A DNA stretch of 64,000 bases from Glandiceps talaboti (GCF_964340395.1 NC_135550.1:32922176-32986175), one strand, 5' to 3'; shown: positions 27,725 through 42,076, numbered from the stretch's first letter. Notes: a model not told the origin generated them from the letters alone. Made by a program: numbers and translations.

Positions 27725-28997
27725 CAATTCTATCAACACAAAATCACGTCTCACTGAACAGAAAAATAGCCCATCAAGTGACCAATCGTCAAAACGCCTG
27801 AAATAATACATACTGGAAATATGTACAGATAAACGGCGCAAAGTTTGATGAACCACGTTCCTTGAACAGAAGATGTTTTCACCTGCTTAGGTCAGCAATA
27901 AATACACACGCACAAAACACATAATGAAAACCATGTGGTATGCAGGCAGCAAAATAAAACAGAAAACAATCATAAGGAAGTTTTCACTGGCTGTGAAGAG
28001 CTCATTTTTAACTTACTAGTAATGTTCATACAAGCTCTGCTCATATGTTAAATTATAGTTATCCGGTCCTATTCTCTTTATTTTACAAGGACAAGAATAT
28101 GTACTTGCCCAGAGCGAGATCGTCAGGTCGTATGTCGCAGATCCGAGTATCGGTTCACACCGTTACGTGTGTATATGTACAAGTGTTCATACAAACTGTT
28201 GTTAAAGATGGTCGGTTTTACAACACACAAGGTAAAAATTCCATGTATGTGTTTTTATCCGGAACGAATTTCGTGATTCCGAAAAGGTTCGATGTTCAAC
28301 TTTACGAACAGTGCACTGTGAAGATAAAACAGCCTACACAGGATTTTTAAACATACACAGTTCTGAATAGTTTTATGTCATTAGATGTACAATGAAGAAT
28401 TGCTTCTCAATTTTCTTTCATCCAAGGAAATAAACTTGGAAGAATAACTCTTTTTATGATTGTTGCTAATGATCTTAACGTCTTGAACTGAGCTAATTAT
28501 AAGTATTCAAACAATTTAAGTGAATTAAAATCGCCCTGACTTGAACTAAATGACGTTCATTACACGTCAGTATAACCATTGAAATGTTTTATGGTACAAT
28601 ACAATACAATGTTGTGGAAGAAGAAGACAAGGAGTGGTCTAAGGATTAGCTGAGCAAAACTAATCCGTATTAGGTGTCAGACAACCAAGATTAGGCGAAC
28701 TTAGCTGGGATAATTACGCCAATAACTAAATCAAAAATCTTGACAAATTCAGCTCAAGTGTGAATAATAGAATGTGATTTGATACAAAAGAATGAGTCAC
28801 GATTGTACATGAATTACGCGGTATTCTATGTTAGCTGGCTGTGTGACGTCACTTACAATTTTGGGAATGAAATCTGAGACACTAGAATGGTTTGAGTTCA
28901 GATGTTCCACTATTAGTAAACACGTCGAACTTTATTCAATGGGATTGAGTAAGCTGTTTAGCATTAAAAGTTGGTGATGGCAGTGGGCAACTTAAAA

Positions 28998-29352
28998 GTG
29001 GCCGTATGGATGAGGGTTGGGTATTTATTTGGGATTTTCAATATATAAAACAATTTTATCGTGACTTTTTTCTTGAAAAATCAACGTGAAACAACATTGG
29101 TAAGTCTGTGTTTGTAACTCAATACTTTGCAAAAAGCTAAAAAAAAAATATATGCGTAAAACATTGATTATTGTATGTACAATAACAAAGATTTTTACAC
29201 ATTTATTAATCATTTGCAATGTACTGAGTTACAAACAAGGACTTGGCATATATTATTTCATATTGATTCTTTAAAGAAGGAAGCCATGATAAAAATGTTT
29301 TATAAATCCAACATATAAAATAAATACCCAAATCCTCATCCATATGGCTACA
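28998..29352. mobile_element. Foldback (palindromic) element, about 355 bp
   Basis: The two halves are imperfect reverse complements. The left arm GTATGGATGAGGGTTGGGTA matches the right arm TACCCAAATCCTCATCCATA in reverse, and GTTTGTAACTCAATA on the left matches GAGTTACAAAC on the right. The symmetry centre, TTATTGTATGTACAATAA, is at about 29176. It has no coding capacity. It is probably a MITE or foldback element; no clear target duplication is seen. Confidence 0.75.
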
Positions 29353-30920
29353 CATTTTTGTAAAATTGACGAAACGTGCTCTTTCCTAAAACATGGGAAA
29401 CCACTTATTAATACTTTTTAGGGAACGCGGTGAAATTGTATCAAGTAATTTCTTCGAAACAAAGAAACAATGTGTTAAAATATGGGTCAAGACTGTTTTC
29501 GTATTAGGTTCGGATTAGGATTATATGTAAGGTGTGAAAACCTGGCAGAAGTAAATTGATAAGATAAGTCTAATGCCAGAACCTGCAAAGCCAAATAACA
29601 GCGAGTTTCTAGTATTGAAGTATAATTGATGTTATGATGGCGTCACGGTGAATCGGTATCGAATCGATACCTGGATATAATTTACCTTACAGTGTCAACG
29701 TCAATGTACATAGTAGTCAAGTTGTAGAGATATAACGTCAACCCTCTGTATAAGTTTACGATTTCCGATAGGATGTTTGTTGAACTTTCATATCCATAAC
29801 TATCCTCCGTAAATGATATCACCGTTATTGTGGTTACCGTGACAGTAAGTGGAGACTATGCTATACGTTGATTCATTCATGGAAAAGTAATCACTAGCAA
29901 GGAAATTATCATAGTTTTAGAAGCTCGGTAGACCTTCTCGAGGTAGTATCAAGACGGGAAGCCGAAAATGACCAAGTGTCGCTACGCAAAATCGTCGTCC
30001 AAAAGTGAACAGATCAAAGCTATCGGTAAATTTATTAGCTACTACAGAACTTGATCAACATAACATCAAACACGTGCACAGAAACCCCAAACCAATATAG
30101 AAAACAATGTTTCGGTTATAATGGTCTAAGAATAAACGAACAAAGGACAGGACAAAAGAAAGGACGAAAAATAGGGAAAGTTTACCGATAATTCTACAAA
30201 ATGTAACTTTGTTTTGCCATTGTCTTCCATTGTCTATTTACAGTACGTCAAGAAAGGCCAGTCGGTCACACCAGATTTTACCGCAAGCAGTCGGCGTGGG
30301 AGGACTTTGCCGCACAAAGTTGGAGCAAATGTTTTATATATGTCATCTGTAGGGATACACTACAGGGATTATTTTACAATTTTGTACAAACTTATGACGA
30401 AATAAGCAGGAGCTTGGTTTACAAAATACGTCTATCCGTATAAAGAGGGTTAAGTGGGCACAAGGATGAGTTTACATGAACTTGTGTCTGCGGGGGAGAG
30501 TTGAGAAGGGTCAAAGGTTAAGATCGTCATTTGATGGGGAAAACATGAAACCCGAGGACGGATGTTGAATAAATTGTTTTCTTTCTCGAGAATTCATGGG
30601 CGTAAAGTTATTTTAAGACTTAAAATCACACATGTTAATGCATTTTAACAATTACATTACGGAGGGTCGGTTGCAAAACGTGAAAACCAGAAGCAGTTTA
30701 GTTTCGACACCAAGGATCGTGATGAGACAAAATTTCCCACTGAACAGCACTAGCTCAATTCATAAACAAAAGGCGCTCTCTACGTCGAGACCATGGTACT
30801 TGAATGTGCCTAGTGTTTATCACCTTTACTCTGAATTCGCGGTGTCCACAGACTATTGTCGATGGTATCTGAATAAATGAACTAGGGCTCATTTTGATAT
30901 CTACTTTCCAGAAATTCAGA

Positions 30921-31076
30921 ATGTATGTATGTATGGATGGATGGATGGATGGATGGATGGATGGATGGATGGGTGGGTGGGTGGGTAGGTGGATGGATGG
31001 ATGGATGGGTGGGTGGGTGGATGGATGGATGGATAGATGGAAGGATGGATGGATGAATGAATGGATGGATGGATGG
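30921..31076. repeat. (GGAT)n microsatellite with GGGT and GAAT variants
   Basis: About 39 tetranucleotide units on the plus strand with blocks of GGGT interruptions. The open frames through it are simple-repeat artefacts. Confidence 0.95.
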
Positions 31077-33149
31077 TTAAATGATATTGTAAAAGAAATA
31101 AATACATTAAGCTATGCAATGTGCACAGTGGGTAGATTCTTTCGAAAGTAACTCGAAAGACAAAACTACATTTATTTTATTACATCACTGGCTATGATAA
31201 GGTATGACTATATTAAAGAAGTAAGTCTGTTTTACCGTCTGCATGTGTACATAATAAGCATATTAAACTCCAAACATGTCAAAATATGCCGATAAATAAC
31301 GAATTCAGAGTGGGCAAGTGTGGTCATGGTACTACACATGTACTTTTTATGGATATATACAGTATATATAAAACATCACAGACAAGAAACCATTCCACGG
31401 ACCGGAAGCTGTTTAGAATTGTTTATGAAAATATTAGAATAACATAGAAGCGGTAGTTTCACCATGTTACACACGACCTGTACCAACTGACAGACAGAAG
31501 ATGGTTTCGTCGGTTTCTCTGGAGATTGGACGCTGTCGTCATGGCAACAATTCCCGAGTTAACGACTACCAGAAGGTAAACAGGCCCGATCTCATTTTCT
31601 AAAACTTTGACATTTTATGAAAGACCGTGATAATCAGAGAAATATCACATTGTTAATCCAGGAGTTGAAATGAATTTAAATATGGATACAATTGATACTC
31701 TTATTCTGAGTAAATTCTCACGATCCGGAAAGACAAATTACGATGACCTCTGGGTCATAAATCTGAACCTTCATAAACAAAACAGAGATCAACAAAATCC
31801 CTCTTGCTGCCATATTTACTGCACATGTGTTTGAAGTGGGTGGACATTAGCCAGATATCCTCATCGACGACACGGATTAGCAGAGAGGGTCATTTACTTG
31901 GACGCTTATCCTCTTTAGATGCATTATTTGCCTCACATGGCCCAATCTGACGAATCAAGTATTTTGACATGTGGAGATTGAAACAGTTTATGACGTAGTT
32001 AATCTAGGCAGTGAACTCCTTATCATATCTACCTTGCACCCTCCTTCTATCAATCTCTCTGTTTGTGTGTTGTGTTTCTTGCGACAGGTAGCCGATGCTC
32101 AAGACACTCTATCGAACACGTGTGTATATATTTGAAGTGAACGGACGTATCTAGTTACATTCGTACATGGCATAAGTCATGTTTGTAACCACCATTAAGC
32201 GTTTAACATATAATTACATAAATGACTCTTTGCATCATATTGTTCTGTTTTCTCAAATACACGCGACAGAAAATCTACCGTGACAAAATTTGATTTTTTT
32301 TCGGAAGTTGGCGAAACACAACTAGTCTGTTATATAACGTATATAATCTTTATAATTCGTGTGTACTTTCACTTGAGTCATAGTTCTTCCATTTATTCAA
32401 CTACTGAAAATTTCCCGTCGGATTGCAAACCTGCTGAACGAGAGATTAAATGCGAGACAGTGTGATGTTTGCCCACTTGAAGAAAATCTGGGGAAAATGT
32501 GGTCCTACTGATGTATAAACCAAATATTTAGTCGACCCTTAGCCTTTCGGATGATACACGACGGGAAGTGAGATGCGAAGTTCCGTTTCTTAGTTTATTA
32601 GAATAAGTAAGTTGTAGGCAAGCACTACTTTCTGAGTACCCCTGTACACAGATTTTATTTGAATAAACTATTTTCGAATAGCTAGGTTTACCGTGTTGTC
32701 GAAACATTCTTTGGCTATAGAATATTGTTTCCCTTACCCCAGGTGTCATGGCGTTGCTACGCTGTTATTTATGGTAGTTGTTTTATTAGTTGTGACGAAG
32801 GCAGTGACGTTGCTGTTTTCAGTTACAAATAAAAACATAATTCTCGACAAAATTAGCCCACTGTCCATGCATCTCGAGATATTCAATATTTACTTAGAAA
32901 ATTGTACCCGGTGTTGTAAAAAAATCCTTGGGAGAAATCTTGACTTATTTAGTTCGAGTTTTCAGATATGTTAGAAAAAACGGAGATAATAATAAAATCC
33001 AAATAGACATTCCATGATTGACTAGAAAGATGTTGAAGTTTGACATACTTTACCATTATTCAGCCTACTTGTAAAACTCTTGTTATTTCACATCAAAAAT
33101 CTTGATTCATTGTCCAAGATGTTTGACATAATATACTAGTATATCAGAA

Positions 33150-33221
33150 TCACGGCTGTACATTAGACTTGGCATGGCTTTGTATCTGGTGAATAAACAA
33201 TTCAATTCAATTCAATTCAAA
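33150..33221 (+). mobile_element. Possible LINE 3' end with (AATTC)n tail
   Basis: GGTGAATAAACAATTCAATT followed by more AATTC units resembles the 3' terminus of CR1/L2-type LINEs, which end in short tandem repeats. No coding sequence is left upstream. Confidence 0.4.
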
Positions 33222-34068
33222 CAGCAACTATAACTACAGATAGCTTAAACGTGTAACTCGAAACTGGCGAGTCACTCGAATCATTTTGTTCCTATGACAA
33301 CAGATTATAGTGTAAATACTACACAAGGAAAAGTAGAAAACACTGATTTGTAGGATTTGATGTACATTATTTTAAAGTAAACAAGACTTACCGCATTATT
33401 GGAAGTTGTGGTGGAAACTAGGTCCAATTCTGAACTCACCTATCGTAGGTAAATCCAAGGTAATGACGCACGACGGTTGAAAATATGTAGATGTATAGAC
33501 GTATTTCGCCTCCATATCGAAAGGAACCCATCCATTCAAGTGAATCAAGCCAAGGGGGGTTTCATTAATTGGCATTCACTGAGGACGACACAGTTCAAGA
33601 GGAGTTCCAGAACAAGACTGAGATCGTCAAAACACACCACCATTTAAAGTACGTATCCAAGTAGTATTGTGGCTTGTGTTCTAGTAAACCATTTTATAAC
33701 AAACCCACATTAGATTGGTGTCGTTTTGTGAAAATAAATTGTGTTTTCAAACTACTACATAATGGTCATCTCCACCAATGGAGTGTGGTACTTTAGTCTA
33801 TAATCACAAAATCGTACAATTTGGACGATGGTTATGTTTATGTTTTCCTCTACTCAACCTCATTAAGGTTTGGAATTCTGACTGACCGTACAGTTTTCGA
33901 TGTCTGTACTGTAATTGCTATAATGACGCCTTGTCTGTCCACACATCAAGTTGACAAAGTGCTCAGACCTAGTCCATGAAAATGAGAACGTTTACGGACC
34001 AGTAACTAGTAGTAGATATGTTTGCATTGAGGTGTAGCTATGGGTTGAAATTGAACAGTGCAGTATAT

Positions 34069-37000
34069 AGACTACACTATGGTAGTAGCATAATCAATTC
34101 TATTTCACACTATGGTAGTGGCATAATCAATTCTATTTCACACTATGGTAGTAGCATACCCAATTCTATTTCACACTATGGTAGTGGCATACCCAATTCT
34201 ATTTCACACTATGGTAGTAGCATAATCAATTCTATTTCACACTATGGTAGTAGCATACCCAATTCTATTTCACACTATGGTAGTATCATACCCAATTCTA
34301 TTTCACACTATGGTAGTAGCATACCCAATTCTATTTCACACTATGGTAGTATCATACCCAATTCTATTTCACACTATGGTAGTGGCATACCCAATTCTAT
34401 TTTACACTATGGTAGTGGCATACCCAATTCTATTTCACACTATGGTAGTAGCATACCCAATTCTATTTCACACTATGGTAGTAGCATACCCAATTCTATT
34501 TCACACTATGGTAGTAGCATAATCAATTCTATTTCACACTATGCTAGTAGCATAATCAATTCTATTTCACACTATGGTAGTAGCATAATCAATTCTATTT
34601 CACACTATGGTAGTGGCATACCCAATTCTATTTCACACTATGGTAGCAGAATACCCAATTCTAGTTCACACTATGGTAGTAGCATACCCAATTCTAGTTC
34701 ACACTATGGTAGTAGCATACCTAATTCTATTTTACACTATGCTAGTAGCATACCCAATTCTATTTCACACTATGGTAGTAGCATACCCAATTCTAGTTCA
34801 CACTATGGTAGTAGCATACCCAATTCTATTTCACACTATGGTAGCAGAATACCCAATTCTATTTTACACTATGGTAGTAGCATACCCAATTCTATTTTGC
34901 ACTATGGTAGTAGCATACCCAATTCTAGTTCACACTATGGTAGTGGCATACCCAATTCTATTTCACACTATGGTAGCAGAATACCCAATTCTATTTCACA
35001 CTATGGTAGTAGCATACCCAATTCTATTTCACACTATGGTAGTAGCATACCCAATTCTAGTTCACACTATGGTAGTAGCATACCCAATTCTATTTCACAC
35101 TATGGTAGTAGCATACCCAATTCTATTTCACACTATGGTAGTAGCATACCCAATTCTATTTCACACTATGGTAGTAGCATACCCAATTCTATTTTACACT
35201 ATGGTAGTAGCATACCCAATTCTATTTTGCACTATGGTAGTAGCATACCCAATTCTATTTCACACTATGGTAGTAGCATACCCAATTCTATTTCACACTA
35301 TGGTAGTAGCATACCCAATTCTATTTCACACTATGGTAGTAGCATACCCAATTCTAGTTCACACTATGGTAGTAGCATACCCAATTCTAGTTCACACTAT
35401 GGTAGTAGCATACCCAATTCTATTTCACACTATGGTAGTAGCATACCCAATTCTATTTCACACTATGGTAGTAGCATACCCAATTCTATTTCACACTATG
35501 GTAGTAGCATACCCAATTCTATTTCACACTATGGTAGTAGCATACCCAATTCTATTTCACACTATGGTAGTAGCATACCCAATTCTATTTTGCACTATGC
35601 TAGTAGCATACCCAATTCTATTTCACACTATGGTAGTGGCATACCCAATTCTAGTTCACACTATGGTAGTAGCATACCCAATTCTATTTTACACTATGGT
35701 AGTAGCATACCCAATTCTATTTTACACTATGGTAGTAGCATACCCAATTCTAGTTCACACTATGGTAGTAGCATACCCAATTCTATTTCACACTATGGTA
35801 GTGGCATACCCAATTCTAGTTCACACTATGGTAGTAGCATACCCAATTCTATTTTACACTATGGTAGTAGCATACCCAATTCTATTTCACACTATGGTAG
35901 TGGCATACCCAATTCTATTTCACACTATGGTAGTATCATACCCAATTCTATTTTACACTATGGTAGTAGCATACCCAATTCTATTTCACACTATGGTAGT
36001 AGCATACCCAATTCTATTTTACACTATGGTAGTATCATACCCAATTCTATTTTACACTATGGTAGTATCATACCCAATTCTATTTTACACTATGGTAGTA
36101 TCATACCCAATTCTATTTTACACTATGGTAGTAGCATACCCAATTCTATTTCACACTATGGTAGTAGCATACCCAATTCTATTTCACACTATGGTAGTAT
36201 CATACCCAATTCTATTTTACACTATGGTAGTATCATACCCAATTCTATTTTACACTATGGTAGTATCATACCCAATTCTATTTTACACTATGGTAGTAGC
36301 ATACCCAATTCTATTTCACACTATGGTAGTAGCATACCCAATTCTATTTCACACTATGGTAGTAGCATACCCAATTCTATTTTACACTATGGTAGTAGCA
36401 TACCCAATTCTATTTTACACTATGGTAGTATCATACCCAATTCTATTTTACACTATGGTAGTATCATACCCAATTCTATTTTACACTATGGTAGTAGCAT
36501 ACCCAATTCTATTTCACACTATGGTAGTAGCATACCCAATTCTATTTTACACTATGGTAGTAGCATACCCAATTCTATTTCACACTATGGTAGTAGCATA
36601 CCCAATTCTATTTCACACTATGGTAGTAGCATACCCAATTCTATTTTACACTATGGTAGTAGCATACCCAATTCTATTTTACACTATGGTAGTAGCATAC
36701 CCAATTCTATTTCACACTATGGTAGTAGCATACCCAATTCTATTTCACACTATGGTAGTATCATACCCAATTCTATTTCACACTATGGTAGTAGCATACC
36801 CAATTCTATTTCACACTATGGTAGTAGCATACCCAATTCTATTTTACACTATGGTAGTAGCATACCCAATTCTATTTTACACTATGGTAGTAGCATACCC
36901 AATTCTATTTCACACTATGGTAGTAGCATACCCAATTCTATTTTACACTATGGTAGTAGCATACCCAATTCTATTTCACACTATGGTAGTAGCATACCCA

Positions 37001-37110
37001 ATTCTATTTTACACTATGGTAGTAGCATACCCAATTCTATTTTACACTATGGTAGTAGCATACCCAATTCTATTTTACACTATGGTAGTAGCATACCCAA
37101 TTCTATTTAA
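34069..37110 (+). repeat. 33-bp minisatellite array, about 92 copies
   Basis: A 3.0-kb head-to-tail array of CACTATGGTAGTAGCATACC followed by CAATTCTATTTCA. Because the unit is 33 bp and lacks stops in two plus frames, it gives two long open frames, with repeat HYGSSIPNSIS (1030 codons, 34018-37110) and MVVAYPILFHT. Copies differ at few positions (AGC/GGC/ATC, CCC/ATC, ATT/AGT, TCA/TTA). In the first frame the changes are nearly all amino-acid replacing, which argues against a protein under purifying selection. Near 36.0-36.5 kb the variants recur in blocks of about five units, a higher-order pattern. There is no signal peptide, intron structure or known domain. Confidence 0.95.
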
Positions 37111-37663
37111 CTGATAAAGACATTTTGATAGAGCTTTCATCATGTACTTCCAACTTAGAAATTACATTAGATGACATACCGAATATTTGAGTCAGAAAGT
37201 GGTCGTAACAAATTTAAAGACAACACTTAAGATTGATACATAAAGCTCCTAGTAAGTGACGATATGTATTGATTGATTCCATAACAACAAATTCATCAAC
37301 AGGTAGTGGCAGGTCAAGAATTTAACCCAATTTTGAAATCTGCGATAGTTTGACTAAATTTCGCAATTTCTTTGATTTCAGTTTACATGTAAGAGTGTCA
37401 TCTCCATGTACCCCTTGTATCGAACCAAATGGCAAGCTATTGCAATCATACATAAAGAATGGATAGACAAAGGGTAATCTGTGTCGGTCATCGTTTCCTA
37501 TTCAAGAATTTCTTGTCCTTTCGAATTTGACACAAGGTTTCTTTTGATCTTCTTCAATCTGTATATCAAAAACTGTTACAACTCTATTTCATTCCTTGAT
37601 AACGTTGTGTACGTTTATTATCGCGATATGTTTGGCACATTTGTGATAATAGTATTTGGGACA

Positions 37664-37995
37664 TGATGGGCGAATGGTTAGAGTGGCCGGCTTTGAATCT
37701 GCAGGTTGCAGATTCGAGCCCCATTGCTGAATGGGTTAAAGTCCCTGTCCACGATTGTGCCTCAGTCAACCCAGGTGTATAATTGGGGACCTGGTAGGAT
37801 AGAGATTGCAATGTGAATGCTTTAATCCTATACACTTATAGAGGCTGCAATGGATTGAATGCGCCCAAGGGAGTTGAGGAAGTAAAGGGCCGACGTGCCG
37901 CTATAGGTCTGTGGCTGATTGTAAAGCGCTTTGAGCACAGAGTGGGAAAGCGCTATATAAAAACGGAAATGCCTATATGCCTATATAAAAACCAA

Positions 37996-38083
<88 letters not shown>

Positions 38084-38092
38084 CATCATCTT
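37664..38092 (+). mobile_element. tRNA-derived SINE with (ATT)n tail
   Basis: The head looks like a tRNA gene: a box A-like TGGGCGAATGGTTAGAGTGG and a box B-like CAGATTCGAGCCCC about 35 bases apart. The body ends with GTAAAGCGCTTTGAGC and AAAGCGCTATATAAAAA, a 3' module seen in many marine animal SINEs, and then an ATT run of about 95 bp. The 3' module presumably pairs it with a LINE for retrotransposition (inference). Confidence 0.8.
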
Positions 38093-40140
38093 TAAACAAA
38101 CACACTTCTGACAACGTGAAAAGCAGGGAAAATCACATTTAATGCGAATAAACAGTCGGCAAATCATGCAACGATTTTTGCATTGTGTCATCAGAATCCA
38201 ACTTTATTGAACCTCATTTTGCATGGTCATGTAAAGTGATGTCGACGGTACGGATTTTGGAACACTTTACGTCGGCAAAGAAAATCTATTTCCTTTAATT
38301 TCTCTCAATATTTACCCTTTAATAAGAGTACACAGTGAATTTATATCGGATGGCAGCTGTTTTGCCAATAGATAAATCTGTGTTGGGTGGCAGCATGTTT
38401 TGCCAATAGATAACAGATTTTTCAGGTGACTTTTTCAGAGCCATAAACTGCGATGGATGCATTTATGGTGGTAATAATGGACTGTTAAACCTGTCATTTA
38501 TACTGGAATCCTTTCCTGTATTGGTAACCCTTGTGTTGACGTCGAGGAAATCGGCTAATCGATTCATTGAAAAACAATCAGTACATTCTTGGAATGGCGG
38601 ATATGAAGATAAAATCTGAAAATTGATATCGTTAATCGGTAGTTAATTACTAATTATTACTAATCAAGTCAAATATTTAGAACGAATTACAGACTTAATG
38701 ACTAGTTGTTTCACTAATCTATTAAGATGAGCTGAGACCGTGAAGATCTATCACCTTATACGATAAGACCTAATGGATAACTTTGTAACAGTCACTGAGT
38801 GGGGGTTATTGCGCCAAGTGATTAGCACACAATCTATGCCTGCAGCTAGCTACCCGCCAACATGTGTTCCTAGATGCTTGATTTAGCAGCGCCTAATACA
38901 GGAAAGTGGATTTTTCTCTTCTCAGGTTAACAGTATGGTCGGTAGGCTTTGAAAGTCCTTCATGGTAAGGTTTCAAGTTGCATGTCTATTATTCTCTGGC
39001 ATTTCTCTATGCATGCGACTAAAAGTGGCTGAAAAAAACTCTAAAGCAATACTATTCGACAACTACTTAGACATAAAAGAATTGCCCTTTCTGCTGTCTC
39101 TAAACCAGTGCGTTGACAAACTGAACCTCGCACGTGGCCCAACACCTGTATAAACTCTATAAGGTAGCATGACCATTCCTTTAAACAATTCGATAAGTTT
39201 TTTGGTCGATTATAGGATACATGGACTAGAGACACGACACGTCACAACGGAAATAAACCAAGCGATAAACACGGAACACGATCCTACTTTCCCACGCGAA
39301 AGAGATCTGACGAATTCACAATGTTTTATGGAACAGTGTAAAAAAATGTTACATGTTTACTTCTAAAACTAGCCTATACAGGCAAACTACTCCAGTGGCG
39401 AGAACATGACGCAGTTAAAAGCCCAGACAACAGTTGATACAATGACTTGTTACATGCAATGTTGATTCGATGTACAAGGACGCATTTTCCCTACACACTT
39501 TTCTTTTCAACCGAGGCTTTTAAGGAAATCTTACGCCTTGTTTTTATTGCACAGGTGCGCAGATACTCGAGACTGTTTACTGATATAACTTGTGTAAATA
39601 AACAAACAAGTAACGTGTCCACTCACTTGTGGTTTCGACCATTGTAACAAAGTATGTGGACGAATTAATGTGATTTCTAATACACTGTAGTATCTCTGTA
39701 CATCATGTGATAGCTTGCCAATAATATTTCTGTTTACGTCTTTACCATCTGATTGATGCAATGGAAACGTCGACAGTGATATGTAGGGTTATTACACGTA
39801 TGGCAGATAATATAACTTACACAACCTTTTTAAAGTTGACAATTTTGTTTTATATTTTTCACAAGAATTTTAATTCATATTGTGCTCAAATCCATTACAA
39901 ATGAAAAATAACTAAAATTCCAGCTTGGCGGTATCGCCACTTCAAAGACAACTAAATCGTTGTAGTAGACAGTGAACTTGGATTTTATAGTTTCTTTCAC
40001 TTATACAAGGGTGACCTCTAAGACTTCATACAGGTATGTTGCAAGATGAAGGTAGAAAGCGTTACATAATCCGTAACTAATACATTTGTAAAACTGATGA
40101 CTCTACAGTATGCAGTGGTGCATGTCTGCGATTGGGGGCC

Positions 40141-40345
40141 GGGGGGGGGGAGGTACAAGCAAAAGATAGAGTAGAAGAAAGGGAAAAAGAAGAGGGGGGG
40201 GGGAATGGGAAGGAGGAAGAAGACAAGATGAGTGAGGCCACGGAGGTGGAAGTGGCGGAGATGGAGAGGGTGGAATCTGGAGCAAGAAAATGAACAAGAG
40301 GAAGAAGTGGATGGCTAGAAAGGAGAAGGGGGAAGGGGATACAAA
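40141..40345 (+). repeat. Polypurine (G/A-rich) tract with G runs
   Basis: About 200 bases almost free of pyrimidines on the plus strand, with G runs of 10 and 9. The minus-strand open frames (Pro/Ser-rich) are compositional artefacts. Confidence 0.85.
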
Positions 40346-42076
40346 CCAATATATGACAGTTTGTGATTGGCATGATTCAGACTGAATAGGAATAAGATAA
40401 CCATGTCAGGACATTAGACTATACAAATATATAACAGGGAAAGACATGCGAATATTTTATTTGAGGATATCCATAGTATTAATCAGTCATTACCTAGTCT
40501 GAATAAAACATAACTAATTTCAAATAATAACTGTCATATTCTATATTGGAAATTCGTTTCCAACGTCAACCATTTGTAAGTTACTTGAAATACATTCATA
40601 CATATGCGCAGTGTTTTATTATTATCTTCATAGTAGATAATTCTAATGATGAAAGTGCAAACTATATGGATATGCATTATGAACAATATTCTCATTGCAT
40701 CTAAACGTGCATTAAGTTTAGGTTTACAAGGTTAGACATATAGAGTGTATCACGTACACCACGCCAAATTTGGCTTGTGAGTTATTTATATCTACTGATG
40801 GGTAGACAAAATAATGAAACGTCCGGAGATGACAAAAACGTCTTTGTTTGCTTTCATGAGAAGTAATGGGATGAGTTGGGGAAATTGGCCTTTTTTACTA
40901 GACCAGCAGCGATGTGACACTATCAGAGTTAATGATGTAGAGTTGCAGACAACAGTTCAAAAAATCAGCGCATTTTAGAGCTATACTTAATGGAACATTT
41001 AACTTGCATTAAGTACAATATAGCCGTCTCCCTTGGTCCGGTTCAATACGTTTCGGCCATTTGGACGTCACACAGCGCACATAAATACTTATTTTGGTTG
41101 TTTCAGTAACAATGGCCCCGGACCAACTTGCAGACCGGCAAAATGGACTGTATAGTCTACTAGATGGACATCACCAATTATCTACAGAATAAAAAGAAAT
41201 GAGACTAAACTACCAAAAAAGTTCCTTGCCAACATCCATTTAAGAAACAAAGGCTATAGAAAGAAGAAAATTATGAATCGACGAAGGTTGAGAAAAGTAG
41301 AGAAATCACTCTATGAGGTTAGTGAGGGGAACAAGATTTCACGGCTTGCTACTTAAAACAGGGTGAGTGATGCCTACATTAACCTGGATTTAGTTTGTTA
41401 TGACTGGAATGCTGAGACTACTTTCAGAGGAAATTATGACAGACATCACCTCACATACATCTTAGTCTAGCCTGTGAATGACTCTGGAGATTTGTGTGTG
41501 CCAATGACCGGATACCCTTCGTCATTTACTTCATTAGTTAATCATGTTTTTGAAAAGTATTTGGTTTGTAAAGAGGAAACAATATATACTTGTAGCCATC
41601 AAACAAATTCCCTTGAATCATTATGACATATCTAAATTGGGTCGTATGCTGCCTGGTGGATAGTAACAGATTTCAGAGTCAAAGAAATGAGAAAACCGAA
41701 ATAATAAATCAACCATTAGTCTGAAAGTTCTATTATAAAGACCGCCACCAACCAACAACATCAACATAGGCATTGATAAACACTTCGGGTAATTAACATA
41801 TGACGCACGATATTTGATTTTGTGGAACATGCCTAATTCTTTTCTAAACGCGTCTAGTGATTACGTACCATCGGTTTGTGGTGTACCAGATGAATACAGT
41901 CCAAAAGACTCATTTTTATAGTTATACCTGGTTATTCTTACGTCACATGTGACGCAAGTGACATTGGCTGACGACCAGCGGTAGGAATATACCAATGTTA
42001 TCAGAAACCATTAAAACCCACACCATTCATTTTTTTTATTCATATTACATTATACAACGTTTTGTCGGCAACTTTT

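Larger units (their letters stand above)
25556..34069. other. Gene-free stretch upstream of the ADMP-like gene
   Basis: No coding exon recognised. It should hold the 5'UTR and promoter of the ADMP-like ligand at its left end. Contents: (CCAA)n at 27667-27724, a foldback element at 28998-29352, (GGAT)n at 30921-31076 and a possible LINE 3' end at about 33150-33221. Confidence 0.55.

Noticed and set aside
34018-37110. A 1030-codon gene for a repetitive protein
   Set aside because: The unit length is a multiple of three and lacks stops in two frames, so long open frames follow automatically. There is no signal peptide, intron or known domain, and changes are mostly replacing.
37664-37738. A functional tRNA gene
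   Set aside because: The tRNA-like head lacks convincing acceptor pairing and continues into a SINE body with an (ATT)n tail.
40077-40373. Pro/Ser-rich protein on the minus strand
   Set aside because: It is a translation of the polypurine tract.
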